A DNA stretch of 21,538 nt from the NCBI GenBank assembly GCA_003454835.1, contig DMTA01000251.1, positions 1-21,538 of the forward strand, in the 5' to 3' direction. The DNA is from Achromobacter sp. (GTDB lineage: Bacteria; Pseudomonadota; Gammaproteobacteria; Burkholderiales; Burkholderiaceae_B). The position numbers and the translations under genes are program-made. The notes beneath the pieces were generated by a model. That model was not told the origin of the DNA and searched no databases. It was given only the letters and a program-made list of their open reading frames with translations. Below are positions 7,503-14,435 of the stretch, in pieces (position 1 is the first letter of the stretch; each line of letters starts with the position of its first letter).

Positions 7503-8258
7503 CTACGTGCCGGCTTCCCAGGGCTCCTGTCCCAGATACTCGTAGCGCTCGGTGTTCACGCGCGACACGCGCCACTCCACCGGCTGGCGGTTGTAGGAAA
7601 ACGCGATGCGCCGGATCTCCAGCAGCGGACTGCCCTCGGCCACGCCCAGGCAGCGCGCCTGCGTGCGCTCGGCCAGGCAGGTCCGCAGGCGCTCGTCGGT
7701 GGCGATGACGTTGACGCCGAACAGGTCCTGGTACAGGGCGTACAGCGTGCTGGTGCGCTCGCGCAGATGCGCCTCAAGCAGACCCGGAAAGCGCGATTCG
7801 GGCAGGCACACGTCGTCGGCCATGACCACGTCGCCGTTGAGCGACAGCACATTCAGGAACTCGAACACGTGGGCGCCGGCGGGCAGCTCCAGCTTTTCGC
7901 GCGCGACTGCTGAGGCCTTCACGCGCCGGAAGCGCAACAGCTCGGTAGTGGGATAGGACTTGCTGCCGTCCTGCCCGACGATGCGGAAGAACTTGAAGAA
8001 GTGATGGTTGCGCGTGTGCACCGCCACATAGGTGCCGCGCCCCTGATGCCGCACCAGGATATTTTCGGCGGCCAGTTCGTCGATGGCCTTGCGCAAGGTG
8101 CCGATCGACACGCCGAAGCGTTCGGCCAGATGCTTTTCCGGGGGGATCGCCTCGCCCTGCTTCCACTCGCCTTGCGCCAGCGCGGCAAGCACGGCCTGCT
8201 TGACCTGTTCGTACAAGGGACTGCCCAGGGGCACAGTCGGTGACAGGCTGGTGTTCAT
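7503..8258 (-). CDS. GntR family regulator, HutC/UTRA subfamily, divergent from the aldarate operon
   Basis: 251 residues. The winged-helix domain (about residues 12-78) has the HutC-type pattern SPLYEQVKQAVL, IPPEKHLAERFGVSIGTLRKAIDEL and VRHQGRGTYV. A UTRA ligand-binding domain follows (about 95-245), with GSPLLEIRRIAF and the RVNTERYEY end typical of the group. UTRA domains bind small metabolites such as sugar acids, histidine intermediates or phosphosugars and release the repressor from DNA. The gene is divergent from the UxaA-type/gudD operon across a 182-base region with AAGTCA repeats, so it is the likely repressor of that operon and of itself. The ATG at 8258 has no good ribosome-binding site of its own. 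A tiny upstream reading frame ends in an ATGA overlap with it. Confidence 0.88.
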   Translation of the reverse strand: MNTSLSPTVPLGSPLYEQVKQAVLAALAQGEWKQGEAIPPEKHLAERFGVSIGTLRKAIDELAAENILVRHQGRGTYVAVHTRNHHFFKFFRIVGQDGSKSYPTTELLRFRRVKASAVAREKLELPAGAHVFEFLNVLSLNGDVVMADDVCLPESRFPGLLEAHLRERTSTLYALYQDLFGVNVIATDERLRTCLAERTQARCLGVAEGSPLLEIRRIAFSYNRQPVEWRVSRVNTERYEYLGQEPWEAGT

Positions 8259-8278
8259 GGGTGCATCGCAAAAATCAT
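8255..8278 (-). CDS. Possible 7-codon leader reading frame overlapping the GntR start
   Basis: On the minus strand, GGAGG (8286-8282) is followed after three bases by ATG ATT TTT GCG ATG CAC CCA TGA, encoding MIFAMHP. Its TGA overlaps the regulator's ATG as ATGA. No other GGAG-like site serves the regulator, so translation by coupling is conceivable. The short spacing, and a candidate -10 close upstream that would place the transcript start near this ATG, argue against it. This is low-confidence inference. Confidence 0.2.
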   Translation of the reverse strand: MIFAMHP

Positions 8279-8286
8279 GGACCTCC

Positions 8287-8316
8287 AGTGTAGCGGCGCG
8301 TCCGTCATCCGCTCAA
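8287..8316 (-). promoter_or_regulatory. Candidate promoter for the UTRA regulator
   Basis: On the minus strand TTGAGC (8316-8311) and TACACT (8292-8287) are 18 bases apart. The -35 overlaps the leftmost AAGTCA repeat of the shared intergenic region, which would suit autoregulation. Confidence 0.3.
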
Positions 8317-8350
8317 GTCATGTAAGTCATCTATATGAGTTAGTTGACTT
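8315..8350. promoter_or_regulatory. Candidate operator cluster of the UTRA regulator (AAGTCA half-sites)
   Basis: AAGTCAT occurs at 8315-8321 and 8324-8330. The second copy faces ATGAGTT (8335-8341), its near-inverse, across a four-base spacer. TGACTT (8345-8350), the exact inverse of AAGTCA, overlaps the -35 box of the operon promoter. The symmetry and position between divergent promoters fit a GntR-type repressor site; the binding protein is inferred. Confidence 0.45.
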
Positions 8351-8372
8351 TGAAAAAAGCCAGGCCTAAGAT
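8344..8372 (+). promoter_or_regulatory. Sigma-70 promoter of the UxaA-type/gudD operon
   Basis: TTGACT (8344-8349) and TAAGAT (8367-8372) are spaced by exactly 17 bases. The start point would lie near 8379, about 60 bases before the first gene. A perfect GCCAGG...CCTGGC inverted repeat (8359-8380) brackets the -10 box and may be a further control element. The -35 overlaps the AAGTCA repeat cluster. Confidence 0.6.
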
Positions 8373-8440
8373 TTCCTGGCCGTTGTGATCCGCGCCGCGT
8401 GCAGCACCCGGGCGGCGCCCCTGACTCAGAGAGGAAGACA

Positions 8441-8722
8441 ATGATTCACGCCGTATTGCACGATGCGAAAGACACGGTGGCGGTCGCCGTGGTGGAGGGC
8501 CTGACCGCCGGAACGGAGCTGAACGCCTGGATCATGGATGAAGACAAGATCATCCATGTGCGCGCGTCGCAGGACATTCCCATCGGCCACAAAGTGGCGA
8601 TGAAGGACATGGCCGTAGGCGACACCGTTTTCAAGTACGGCGTCGACATCGGCCGCGTGGTGGCGCCCATCAAGGCCGGCCAGCACGCCCACGTGCACAA
8701 CATCAAGACCAAGCGCTGGTAA
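8441..8722 (+). CDS. UxaA-family lyase/dehydratase, small (SAF-domain) subunit
   Basis: 93 residues from the ATG at 8441, preceded by GAGAGGAAGACA. The whole chain is one SAF domain. It matches the N-terminal domain of altronate and galactarate dehydratases, seen in the segment [23 protein letters not shown] followed by IGRVV. It also matches in length the separate small subunit of (2R)-sulfolactate sulfo-lyase (SuyA). It should pair with the large subunit starting 28 bases downstream to form a cytosolic iron-dependent lyase that eliminates water, or another leaving group, from a hydroxy acid. The neighbouring gudD favours an aldarate substrate, but sulfolactate-type chemistry is not excluded. 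The gene opens the operon driven from 8344-8372. Confidence 0.85.
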   Translation: MIHAVLHDAKDTVAVAVVEGLTAGTELNAWIMDEDKIIHVRASQDIPIGHKVAMKDMAVGDTVFKYGVDIGRVVAPIKAGQHAHVHNIKTKRW

Positions 8723-8750
8723 GCGCCCGTCCATCGCACAGGAACCCACC

Positions 8751-9926
8751 ATGTCCATCATCACTGCCCAGACCACCTTCCAAGGCTATCGCCGCGACAA
8801 TGGCCGCGTCGGCGTGCGCAACCACGTCATCGTCCTGCCCGTGGACGACATCTCCAACGCCGCGGCCGAGGCCGTCGCCAACAATATCAAGGGCACCCTG
8901 GCCCTGCCTCATCCTTATGGCCGCCTGCAATTTGGCGAGGATCTCGAACTGCACTTTCGCACGCTGATCGGCACCGGCTGTAACCCCAACGTGGCCGCCG
9001 TGGTCGTGATCGGCATCGAGGAAGGCTGGACCAAGCGCGTCGTCGACGGCATTGCCGCCACGGGCAAGCCCGTCATGGGCTTTTCCATCGAACTGCACGG
9101 CGACCACGACACGATCATGCGCGCGTCGCGCTGCGCCAAGGAATACGTGCATTACGCCACCGCGCTCACGCGCAGCGAATGCCCCATCGCCGACCTGTGG
9201 GTCTCCACCAAGTGCGGCGAGTCCGACACCACGTCCGGCTGCGGCGCCAATCCCACGGTGGGCAACGCGTTCGACAAGCTCTATGCGCTGGGCTCCACCC
9301 TGGTGTTCGGCGAAACGTCGGAACTGACCGGCGGCGAACACATCGTCGCCGAACGCTGCGCCAACGACGCCGTGCGCGAGCGCTTCATGTTCATGTTCGA
9401 CCGCTACCAGGCCATGATCGACCGCTGGAAGACCAGCGACCTGTCCGAATCCCAGCCCACCAAGGGCAACATCGCCGGCGGCCTGACCACCATCGAGGAA
9501 AAGGCGATGGGCAACATCCAGAAAATCGGCAAGCAATGCCGGGTGGATGGCGTCATCGACAAGGCCGAAATCCCCGACGGCCCCGGATTGTGGTTCATGG
9601 ACTCGTCCTCGGCCGCGGCGGAAATGGTCACGCTGTGCGCGGCCTCCGGTTACGCCGTGCACTTCTTCCCCACCGGCCAGGGCAACGTCATCGGCAACCC
9701 GATCCTGCCGGTCATCAAGATCTGCGCCAATCCGCGCACCGTACGCACGATGTCCGAACACATCGACGTGGACACCAGCGCCCTCCTGCAGCGCGAGATC
9801 GACCTGAACCAGGCCGGCGACAAGCTGCTGGAATGCATGCTGGCCACCGCCAACGGGCGGTGGACCGCGGCCGAGGCCCTGGGCCACCGCGAGTTCGTGC
9901 TCACGCGGATCTTCGAAAGCGCCTGA
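8751..9926 (+). CDS. UxaA-family lyase/dehydratase, large subunit (SuyB/GarD-like)
   Basis: 391 residues. It begins with [24 protein letters not shown], the opening block of the altronate/galactarate dehydratase catalytic domain. Later come GTGCNPN (residues 74-80), [20 protein letters not shown] (152-171), [20 protein letters not shown] (233-252) and [13 protein letters not shown] (305-317). Classical GarD and UxaA fuse this domain to the SAF domain; here they are separate genes, as in SuyAB. The [15 protein letters not shown] wording also looks SuyB-like to me rather than GarD-like, but that is memory of the family, not an alignment. The reaction is elimination from a hydroxy acid in the cytosol. 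With gudD in the same operon, galactarate or a related sugar acid is a reasonable substrate. Cys155 and Cys164 are candidate metal or cluster ligands. Confidence 0.85.
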   Translation: MSIITAQTTFQGYRRDNGRVGVRNHVIVLPVDDISNAAAEAVANNIKGTLALPHPYGRLQFGEDLELHFRTLIGTGCNPNVAAVVVIGIEEGWTKRVVDGIAATGKPVMGFSIELHGDHDTIMRASRCAKEYVHYATALTRSECPIADLWVSTKCGESDTTSGCGANPTVGNAFDKLYALGSTLVFGETSELTGGEHIVAERCANDAVRERFMFMFDRYQAMIDRWKTSDLSESQPTKGNIAGGLTTIEEKAMGNIQKIGKQCRVDGVIDKAEIPDGPGLWFMDSSSAAAEMVTLCAASGYAVHFFPTGQGNVIGNPILPVIKICANPRTVRTMSEHIDVDTSALLQREIDLNQAGDKLLECMLATANGRWTAAEALGHREFVLTRIFESA

Positions 9927-9940
9927 CAGGCCTATCCGGC

Positions 9941-9968
9941 GCCGGCGCAACCAGGAGAATGCGCCGGC
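9941..9968 (+). other. Intercistronic stem-loop between the lyase and receptor genes
   Basis: GCCGGCGCA and TGCGCCGGC form a perfect 9-bp stem around a 10-base loop that contains CAGGAG. No T-run follows, so it is not an intrinsic terminator. It could stabilise the upstream message or set different expression for the receptor gene. It lies in a 159-base spacer with no other recognisable content. Confidence 0.5.
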
Positions 9969-10085
9969 CGCCCTCGCGGCATCATCGCAGCATCAACGAC
10001 AAGAACCTGCAGACCCGGGCGCAGTCCGCGGCAGCATAGGCGTACGCATTCCTACCCGGGCGTTAATCCCCAAGGAGGAAGACAG

Positions 10086-11099
10086 ATGAGTAGCGAACCG
10101 CATTACCCCCTGCAAGATGCGCAGCGCCGTCGCCTGCTGGGCGCACTGGGCGCCGCCGGCGTCTGTGCGCTGGCCCCGTGGGAACGGGCGCTGGCGCAGA
10201 AAGGCGCATGGCCCGAGCGTCCCATCAACTACGTGGTGCCGTTTCCGCCGGGCGGCCTGACCGACGTGGCCGCGCGCCAGGTCGGCAAGGCGCTGGCGGA
10301 CGCCGAACGCTGGAATGTGGTGGTCGAAAACAAACCGGGGGGCAGCGCCAACATCGGCGCGGCGCATGTGTCGAACGCCGCACCCGACGGCTACACCTGG
10401 CTGGCCATCACGCTGTCGCACGCGGCCAACGCCACGCTGTTCGCGGGCAAGGCCGGGTATGACCTGACCCGCGACCTGACGCCCATCGCGGGGTTGGCGT
10501 CCTCGCCGATCATGGTGGTCGTCAACGCCAAGAGCAACATCAAGACCATGGACGACCTGGCGCGCGCGGCCAAGGCCAAGTCGCTGTCGGCCGGCTCCAG
10601 CGGCAACGGCACGCCGCCGCACCTGACGCTGGCGCTGTATCAGAAGCTGACAGGCGTGCCGCTGATGCACGTGCCGTACAAGGGCGGCGCGCCGGCCATT
10701 TCCGATCTGCTGGGCAACCAGGTGGAGATGTCGTTCCAGAACGTGAACGCCGTGCTGCCGCACATCAAGTCCGGTAAGCTCAAAGCCATCGCCGTCACGG
10801 GTTCCAAGCGTTCGCCGGTGCTGCCCGACGTGCCCACGTTCGCCGAAGCGTCGGTCCCGGGCGTCGACGTCTACGCCTGGCAGGCCGTCGTTGCCCCGAA
10901 GAATCTGCCCGCCGACGTGCGCGACAAGCTGTCCGCCGCCCTGACCGCCGCCCTGAAAGATCCGGCGATCAGCAAGCCCTTCACCGACATCGGCCTGGAG
11001 GTCGTCGCCAACTCGCCCGAAGCCTTCACCAAGTTCCAGCAGCAGGAAAGCGCCCGCTGGAAGCAGGTCATCGAGACCGGCGGCATTTCCGTGCAATGA
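10086..11099 (+). CDS. Bug/TctC-family periplasmic solute receptor (tripartite tricarboxylate transporter type), Tat-type signal
   Basis: 337 residues with a strong AAGGAGG (10071-10077) ahead of the ATG. The N-terminus has QRRRLLGALGAAG, a twin-arginine-like start of a hydrophobic stretch, and a probable cleavage site after ALA (residue 37). The mature part follows the Bug fold: WPERPINYVVPFPPGGLTD (residues 42-60), ENKPGGSANIGA, GYTWLAITLSHAAN and a late FAEASVPGVDVYAWQAVVAPKNLP. Bug receptors bind carboxylates or other small acids in the periplasm and often occur without the TctAB membrane pair, as here. In this operon it probably captures the acid that the UxaA-type enzyme or GudD consumes. 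A hairpin with a T-run follows the gene. Confidence 0.92.
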   Translation: MSSEPHYPLQDAQRRRLLGALGAAGVCALAPWERALAQKGAWPERPINYVVPFPPGGLTDVAARQVGKALADAERWNVVVENKPGGSANIGAAHVSNAAPDGYTWLAITLSHAANATLFAGKAGYDLTRDLTPIAGLASSPIMVVVNAKSNIKTMDDLARAAKAKSLSAGSSGNGTPPHLTLALYQKLTGVPLMHVPYKGGAPAISDLLGNQVEMSFQNVNAVLPHIKSGKLKAIAVTGSKRSPVLPDVPTFAEASVPGVDVYAWQAVVAPKNLPADVRDKLSAALTAALKDPAISKPFTDIGLEVVANSPEAFTKFQQQESARWKQVIETGGISVQ

Positions 11100-11107
11100 C
11101 GCAACGC

Positions 11108-11133
11108 GCCCGGCCTCACCGGCCGGGCTTTTT
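11108..11133 (+). terminator. Intrinsic terminator-like hairpin between the Bug receptor gene and gudD
   Basis: GCCCGGCC (11108-11115) pairs perfectly with GGCCGGGC (11121-11128) across a TCACC loop and is followed by five T residues. It ends 11 bases before the gudD ATG. It may attenuate rather than block expression, since no promoter for gudD is visible between the hairpin and its start. Confidence 0.75.
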
Positions 11134-11144
11134 CAAGAAGCATT

Positions 11145-12491
11145 ATGACTCTTCACGCATCGCAAGCCTCCCAGACGCCCACGATCACCGGCATGCGCGT
11201 CGTGCCGGTCGCCGGCCAGGACTCCATGCTGCTCAACCTGAGCGGCGCCCACGCGCCTTACTTCACGCGTAACCTCGTCATCCTGACCGATAGCGCGGGC
11301 AACACCGGCGTGGGCGAAGTCCCCGGCGGCGAAAAGATCCGCACCACGCTGGAAGACGCACGCGCCCTGATCGCGGGCAGCTCCATCGGCAACTACCAGC
11401 ACACGCTGAATCAGATGCGCCAGGCATTCGCCGGACTGGACAGCGCCGGCCGCGGCGCCCAGACCTTCGACCTGCGAGTGGCGATCCATGCCGTGACGGC
11501 GGTGGAATCGGCGCTGCTTGACCTGCTGGGCCAGCACCTGGGCGTGCCCGTTGCGGCGCTGCTGGGCGAAGGCGTGCAGCGCACGTCCGTGCAGATGCTG
11601 GGCTATCTGTTCTACGTGGGCGACTCCGCGCAAACGCCGCTGCCGTACCAGACGGCGCCCGACGCCGAAGGCTGGCTGCGCGTGCGGCACGAAAAGGCGA
11701 TGACGCCCGAGGCCATCGTCCGCCTGGCCGAGGCGGCCCACGACCGCTACGGCTTCCAGGATTTCAAGCTCAAGGGCGGCGTGTTGCGCGGCGAGGAAGA
11801 AGTCGAAGCCATCCGCGCCTTGCACGAGCGCTTTCCGGAAGCGCGCGTCACGCTCGACCCGAACGGCGGCTGGCTGCTCAAGGACGCGGTGCGCCTGTGC
11901 CGCGACCTGCATGGCGTGATGGCCTACGCCGAAGACCCGTGCGGCGCCGAAGGCGTGTTTTCCGGCCGCGAAGTCATGGCCGAGTTCCGCCGCGCGACCG
12001 GCCTGCCGACCGCCACCAACATGGTCGCCACCGATTGGCGCGAGATGGCGCATGCGCTGTCCCTGCAATCGGTCGACATCCCACTGGCCGATCCGCATTT
12101 CTGGACGTTGCAAGGTTCGGTTCGCGTGGCGCAAACCTGCCAGGCCTTCGGCCTGACGTGGGGCTCGCACTCCAACAACCACTTCGACGTCTCGCTGGCG
12201 ATGTTCACGCACGTGGGCGCCGCCGCGCCGGGCCGCGTCACCGCGATCGACACGCACTGGATCTGGCAGGACGGCCAGCACCTGACCCGCAACCCGCTGC
12301 AGATCCGCAATGGGTATGTCGAGCTGCCGCAGACCGGCGGCCTGGGCATCGAGCTGGACATGGATGCGATCGAACGCGCCCATCAGCTTTATCTGCAGCA
12401 CGGCTTGGGCGCGCGCGACGACGCTACCGCGATGCAGTATCTGGTGCCAGGGTGGAAGTTCGACAACAAGCGGCCTTGCATGGTGCGCTGA
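11145..12491 (+). CDS. gudD: Glucarate dehydratase
   Basis: 448 residues, full length for GudD of the enolase superfamily, with long stretches matching the E. coli enzyme as I remember it: [33 protein letters not shown] and [13 protein letters not shown] at the C-terminus. Active-site elements are the KLK pair Lys208/Lys210, the metal ligands Asp238, Glu263 and Asn292, and the His342-Asp316 dyad. It removes water from D-glucarate to give 5-keto-4-deoxyglucarate in the cytosol. After His342 the sequence is HSNNHFD rather than HSDNHFD, a small change beside the catalytic histidine. The ATG at 11145 has only a weak AAGAAG upstream, and a terminator-like hairpin precedes it, so expression is probably lower than that of the upstream genes. 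No aldolase or 2,5-dioxovalerate gene is nearby. Confidence 0.96.
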   Translation: MTLHASQASQTPTITGMRVVPVAGQDSMLLNLSGAHAPYFTRNLVILTDSAGNTGVGEVPGGEKIRTTLEDARALIAGSSIGNYQHTLNQMRQAFAGLDSAGRGAQTFDLRVAIHAVTAVESALLDLLGQHLGVPVAALLGEGVQRTSVQMLGYLFYVGDSAQTPLPYQTAPDAEGWLRVRHEKAMTPEAIVRLAEAAHDRYGFQDFKLKGGVLRGEEEVEAIRALHERFPEARVTLDPNGGWLLKDAVRLCRDLHGVMAYAEDPCGAEGVFSGREVMAEFRRATGLPTATNMVATDWREMAHALSLQSVDIPLADPHFWTLQGSVRVAQTCQAFGLTWGSHSNNHFDVSLAMFTHVGAAAPGRVTAIDTHWIWQDGQHLTRNPLQIRNGYVELPQTGGLGIELDMDAIERAHQLYLQHGLGARDDATAMQYLVPGWKFDNKRPCMVR

Positions 12492-12545
12492 CCGGCACCG
12501 CGCCAACGGGTGACGGTGCAGAGCGCGGGGCGCGGGGCGGGGCGC

Positions 12546-13229
12546 CTACCTTGCCCCCGCAGCCTCCAGCGTATGGGACAGGCAATAGACTTCTGACCAT
12601 GTTGGAGCATCGCCCGTCAGGGTGCGCATCTGCGCCGCGTTCAGGATGTCGCCGTCGCAGGCCGTCACCGCATTGATCGCATAGCCGTTGACGATGTAGA
12701 TCCAGTCGGCCACGCGGTCTTTTCCGCCGCGTATTTTTTGTTCCGTCGTGGCGTTCAGTGACGGCGTGTCCGTCACGATCAGATGCGCGCCGGACAATCC
12801 GGGCTGCGCCGCCGCAGCCGCCGCATGCGCCTTCAGATACGCCCGCAGCGCTTCCTCCGACCCCGGCAGAGGGGACAGGCGAATCGTCAGCGCATATCTG
12901 GCCAGGCCGCCGCCGGCGCTGTCGACCACGCGGCATTGGCTGCGGATCATGTTGCGATGCTGCGGCATGAGCTTCGTGGACCACGGGGTGGGCGCGTTGA
13001 GCCGTTGAAGGTAGCCGGGCGAGACCAGCGTCTCGTAGGCGTCCAGCTCGTACATCACAAAGAATCCATCGCCGCCATGGGCGCTTGTCCAGCGCGTGCC
13101 ACGCAGAAATCCGGGAACCCCCATGCGCTCCGGGAAGTGCTCATGGGTATGCCAGTCTTCAAACTCTGCGCGCCAAGCCGGCGCAATGTCCCACCACATT
13201 GCGATCGCCGCTTTTCCGAGCATGCCCAT
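12546..13229 (-). CDS. Uncharacterised protein, probable duplicated dimeric alpha/beta-barrel (ferredoxin-like) fold
   Basis: 227 residues. Two similar-looking halves are visible. The first has AIAMWWDIAPAWRAEFEDW, then HTHEHFPERMGVPGFLRGTRW, a pattern of EthD/DUF4286-like barrels in which WHxxEHxPER sits in the first helix and GFLRGxRW starts strand 2. The second half (from about residue 108) has YALTIRLSPLPGSEEALRAYL and ends with WSEVYCLSHTLEA. Proteins of this fold include muconolactone isomerases, monooxygenases and degradative lyases, but no catalytic motif allows a specific function. The ATG follows the dctP-1 stop by two bases, so the two are one operon under the IclR-1 region. Its job is probably tied to the ligand of that receptor (inference). 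Confidence 0.7.
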   Translation of the reverse strand: MGMLGKAAIAMWWDIAPAWRAEFEDWHTHEHFPERMGVPGFLRGTRWTSAHGGDGFFVMYELDAYETLVSPGYLQRLNAPTPWSTKLMPQHRNMIRSQCRVVDSAGGGLARYALTIRLSPLPGSEEALRAYLKAHAAAAAAQPGLSGAHLIVTDTPSLNATTEQKIRGGKDRVADWIYIVNGYAINAVTACDGDILNAAQMRTLTGDAPTWSEVYCLSHTLEAAGAR

Positions 13230-13231
13230 GG

Positions 13232-14263
13232 TCAGTTCTTGGCCCGCAAAGCGGCAAGTTCCGCGGTGACCTGCTGCATGACGTCGGGCCCGATTTCACC
13301 CGCGAACTTGTCCACCACCGGTTTGACTGCGCCGCGCAGGCGCTCGACCGCTTCAGGCGTCAAGGTATTGACCTGCATGACCTTGCGCAGATCGTCGATG
13401 GCGACCGCTTCCTTGGCTTGCGAGATCCGCCGTTCTTCCACCTTGGCCTCGGCGGCCGCTTCCAGAATGATCTTGCGCTCGGTCTCCGACATGCTGTCCC
13501 ACGTCTTGCGGCTCATCAGGAACGGCATGCCTGTGTAGATATGGCGCGTCAGCGACAGGTATTTCTGCACTTCGGCAAACTTGGCGGACAGGATCACGCC
13601 CACCGGATTGTCCTGGCCGTCGATGGCCTTGGACTCCAGTGCGCCGTAGACTTCGCCGAACGTCATGGGCACCGGATTGGCCCCCAGCGTCTTGAACATG
13701 TCGATGTAGACGGGGGCGGCAATGACGCGCATCTTCAAGCCCTGGAGGTCTTGCGCTTGCGCGATCGGGCGCTTGCTGTTGGTCATGTTGCGAAAGCCCA
13801 GGTCCCAGATGCCCAGGCCAATCAGGCCGTGATCGGACAGGCCATTCAACAGGCGCTGTGCAACGGGTCCGTCCGAGACCGCATAGGCCTCGCGAGCGTC
13901 GTTGAACAGGAACGGGAGGTCAAAGACCATGAACCGCTTGTCGATGCCGGCCAGCAGGCCCGTCGCCATCGACGTGAAATCCAGCGTGCCGCCGCGAACC
14001 GCCGACAGGTTTTGCGGATCGCCGCCCAGCACCGCATTCGCGTAGATCGACACCTTCATCTTGCCGCCGCTTTTTTCCGCGACAAGATCGGCAAATTTCT
14101 GCGCGCCCTGCCCAAGGGGATGGTCCGCAGCCAGGCTGAACGCGAACTTCATCGTGCGCGCCTTGATGTCCTGCGCGGCAGCGGTTCCAGCGACTGCAAG
14201 GCAGGCAAGGACAGTCGCCGCCGCATTCACGGCGATATGCAAGCACGTTTTCTTTGAATTCAT
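13232..14263 (-). CDS. TRAP transporter substrate-binding protein DctP, paralog 1
   Basis: 343 residues from the ATG at 14263, eight bases after AGGAAGG; the frame opens with GTG at 14272, which lies too close to this site. A signal peptide ends around TAAAQ (cleavage after residue 30). The mature protein shows the DctP fold: ADHPLGQGAQKFADLVAEKSGGK, DLPFLF, LGFRNMTNSKRPI, GLKMRV with the carboxylate-binding arginine Arg179, ANPVPMTFGEVYGALESKAIDGQDNP, and the C-terminal helices. Such receptors deliver organic acids to a DctQ/DctM permease. None follows this gene, so it is either an orphan or shares the DctQM pair encoded from 17734. It is closely similar in order and wording to dctP-2 at 16222-17229. 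It is divergent from the IclR-1 gene. Confidence 0.93.
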   Translation of the reverse strand: MNSKKTCLHIAVNAAATVLACLAVAGTAAAQDIKARTMKFAFSLAADHPLGQGAQKFADLVAEKSGGKMKVSIYANAVLGGDPQNLSAVRGGTLDFTSMATGLLAGIDKRFMVFDLPFLFNDAREAYAVSDGPVAQRLLNGLSDHGLIGLGIWDLGFRNMTNSKRPIAQAQDLQGLKMRVIAAPVYIDMFKTLGANPVPMTFGEVYGALESKAIDGQDNPVGVILSAKFAEVQKYLSLTRHIYTGMPFLMSRKTWDSMSETERKIILEAAAEAKVEERRISQAKEAVAIDDLRKVMQVNTLTPEAVERLRGAVKPVVDKFAGEIGPDVMQQVTAELAALRAKN

Positions 14264-14361
14264 CACAAGCACCTTCCTCGGTTGTCGTTGGCAAAGGTCC
14301 GGTTGATGCAGCTACGGCGGCGGGCCCATCGTGTAAATACCCGGCTGCGAGCATAGGGCAT

Positions 14362-14405
14362 AATTTTGAATCCCGTTCAAAATTTGATCGAATTCAAAAA
14401 TTGAA
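14362..14405. promoter_or_regulatory. Candidate IclR-1 operator: overlapping inverted repeats of TTGAA half-sites
   Basis: AATTTTGAA and TTCAAAATT form a perfect 9-bp inverted repeat around TCCCG (14362-14384). TTTGA...TCAAA (14383-14398) and TTCAA-AAA-TTGAA (14393-14405) follow directly. All are built from the same TTGAA half-site in an AT-rich island between the divergent dctP-1 and iclR-1 genes, which suits a dimer or tetramer of IclR type. The bound protein is inferred from position. Confidence 0.6.
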
Positions 14406-14435
14406 CGATTCACGGATGGCCACCCGGAGAGCGCG

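Noticed and set aside
8703..9950. 415-codon minus-strand frame opposite the UxaA large subunit
   Set aside because: Shadow frame produced by high third-position GC; the plus-strand protein has conserved motifs throughout.
11133..12506. 457-codon minus-strand frame covering gudD
   Set aside because: It is exactly antisense to gudD, with no recognisable domain and His/Gln/Arg-rich composition typical of such shadows.
12520..12560. G-rich run GCGGGGCGCGGGGCGGGGCG as a G-quadruplex or terminator
   Set aside because: It lies between convergent gene ends, has no T-run or perfect stem, and can be explained by base composition; not enough to call.
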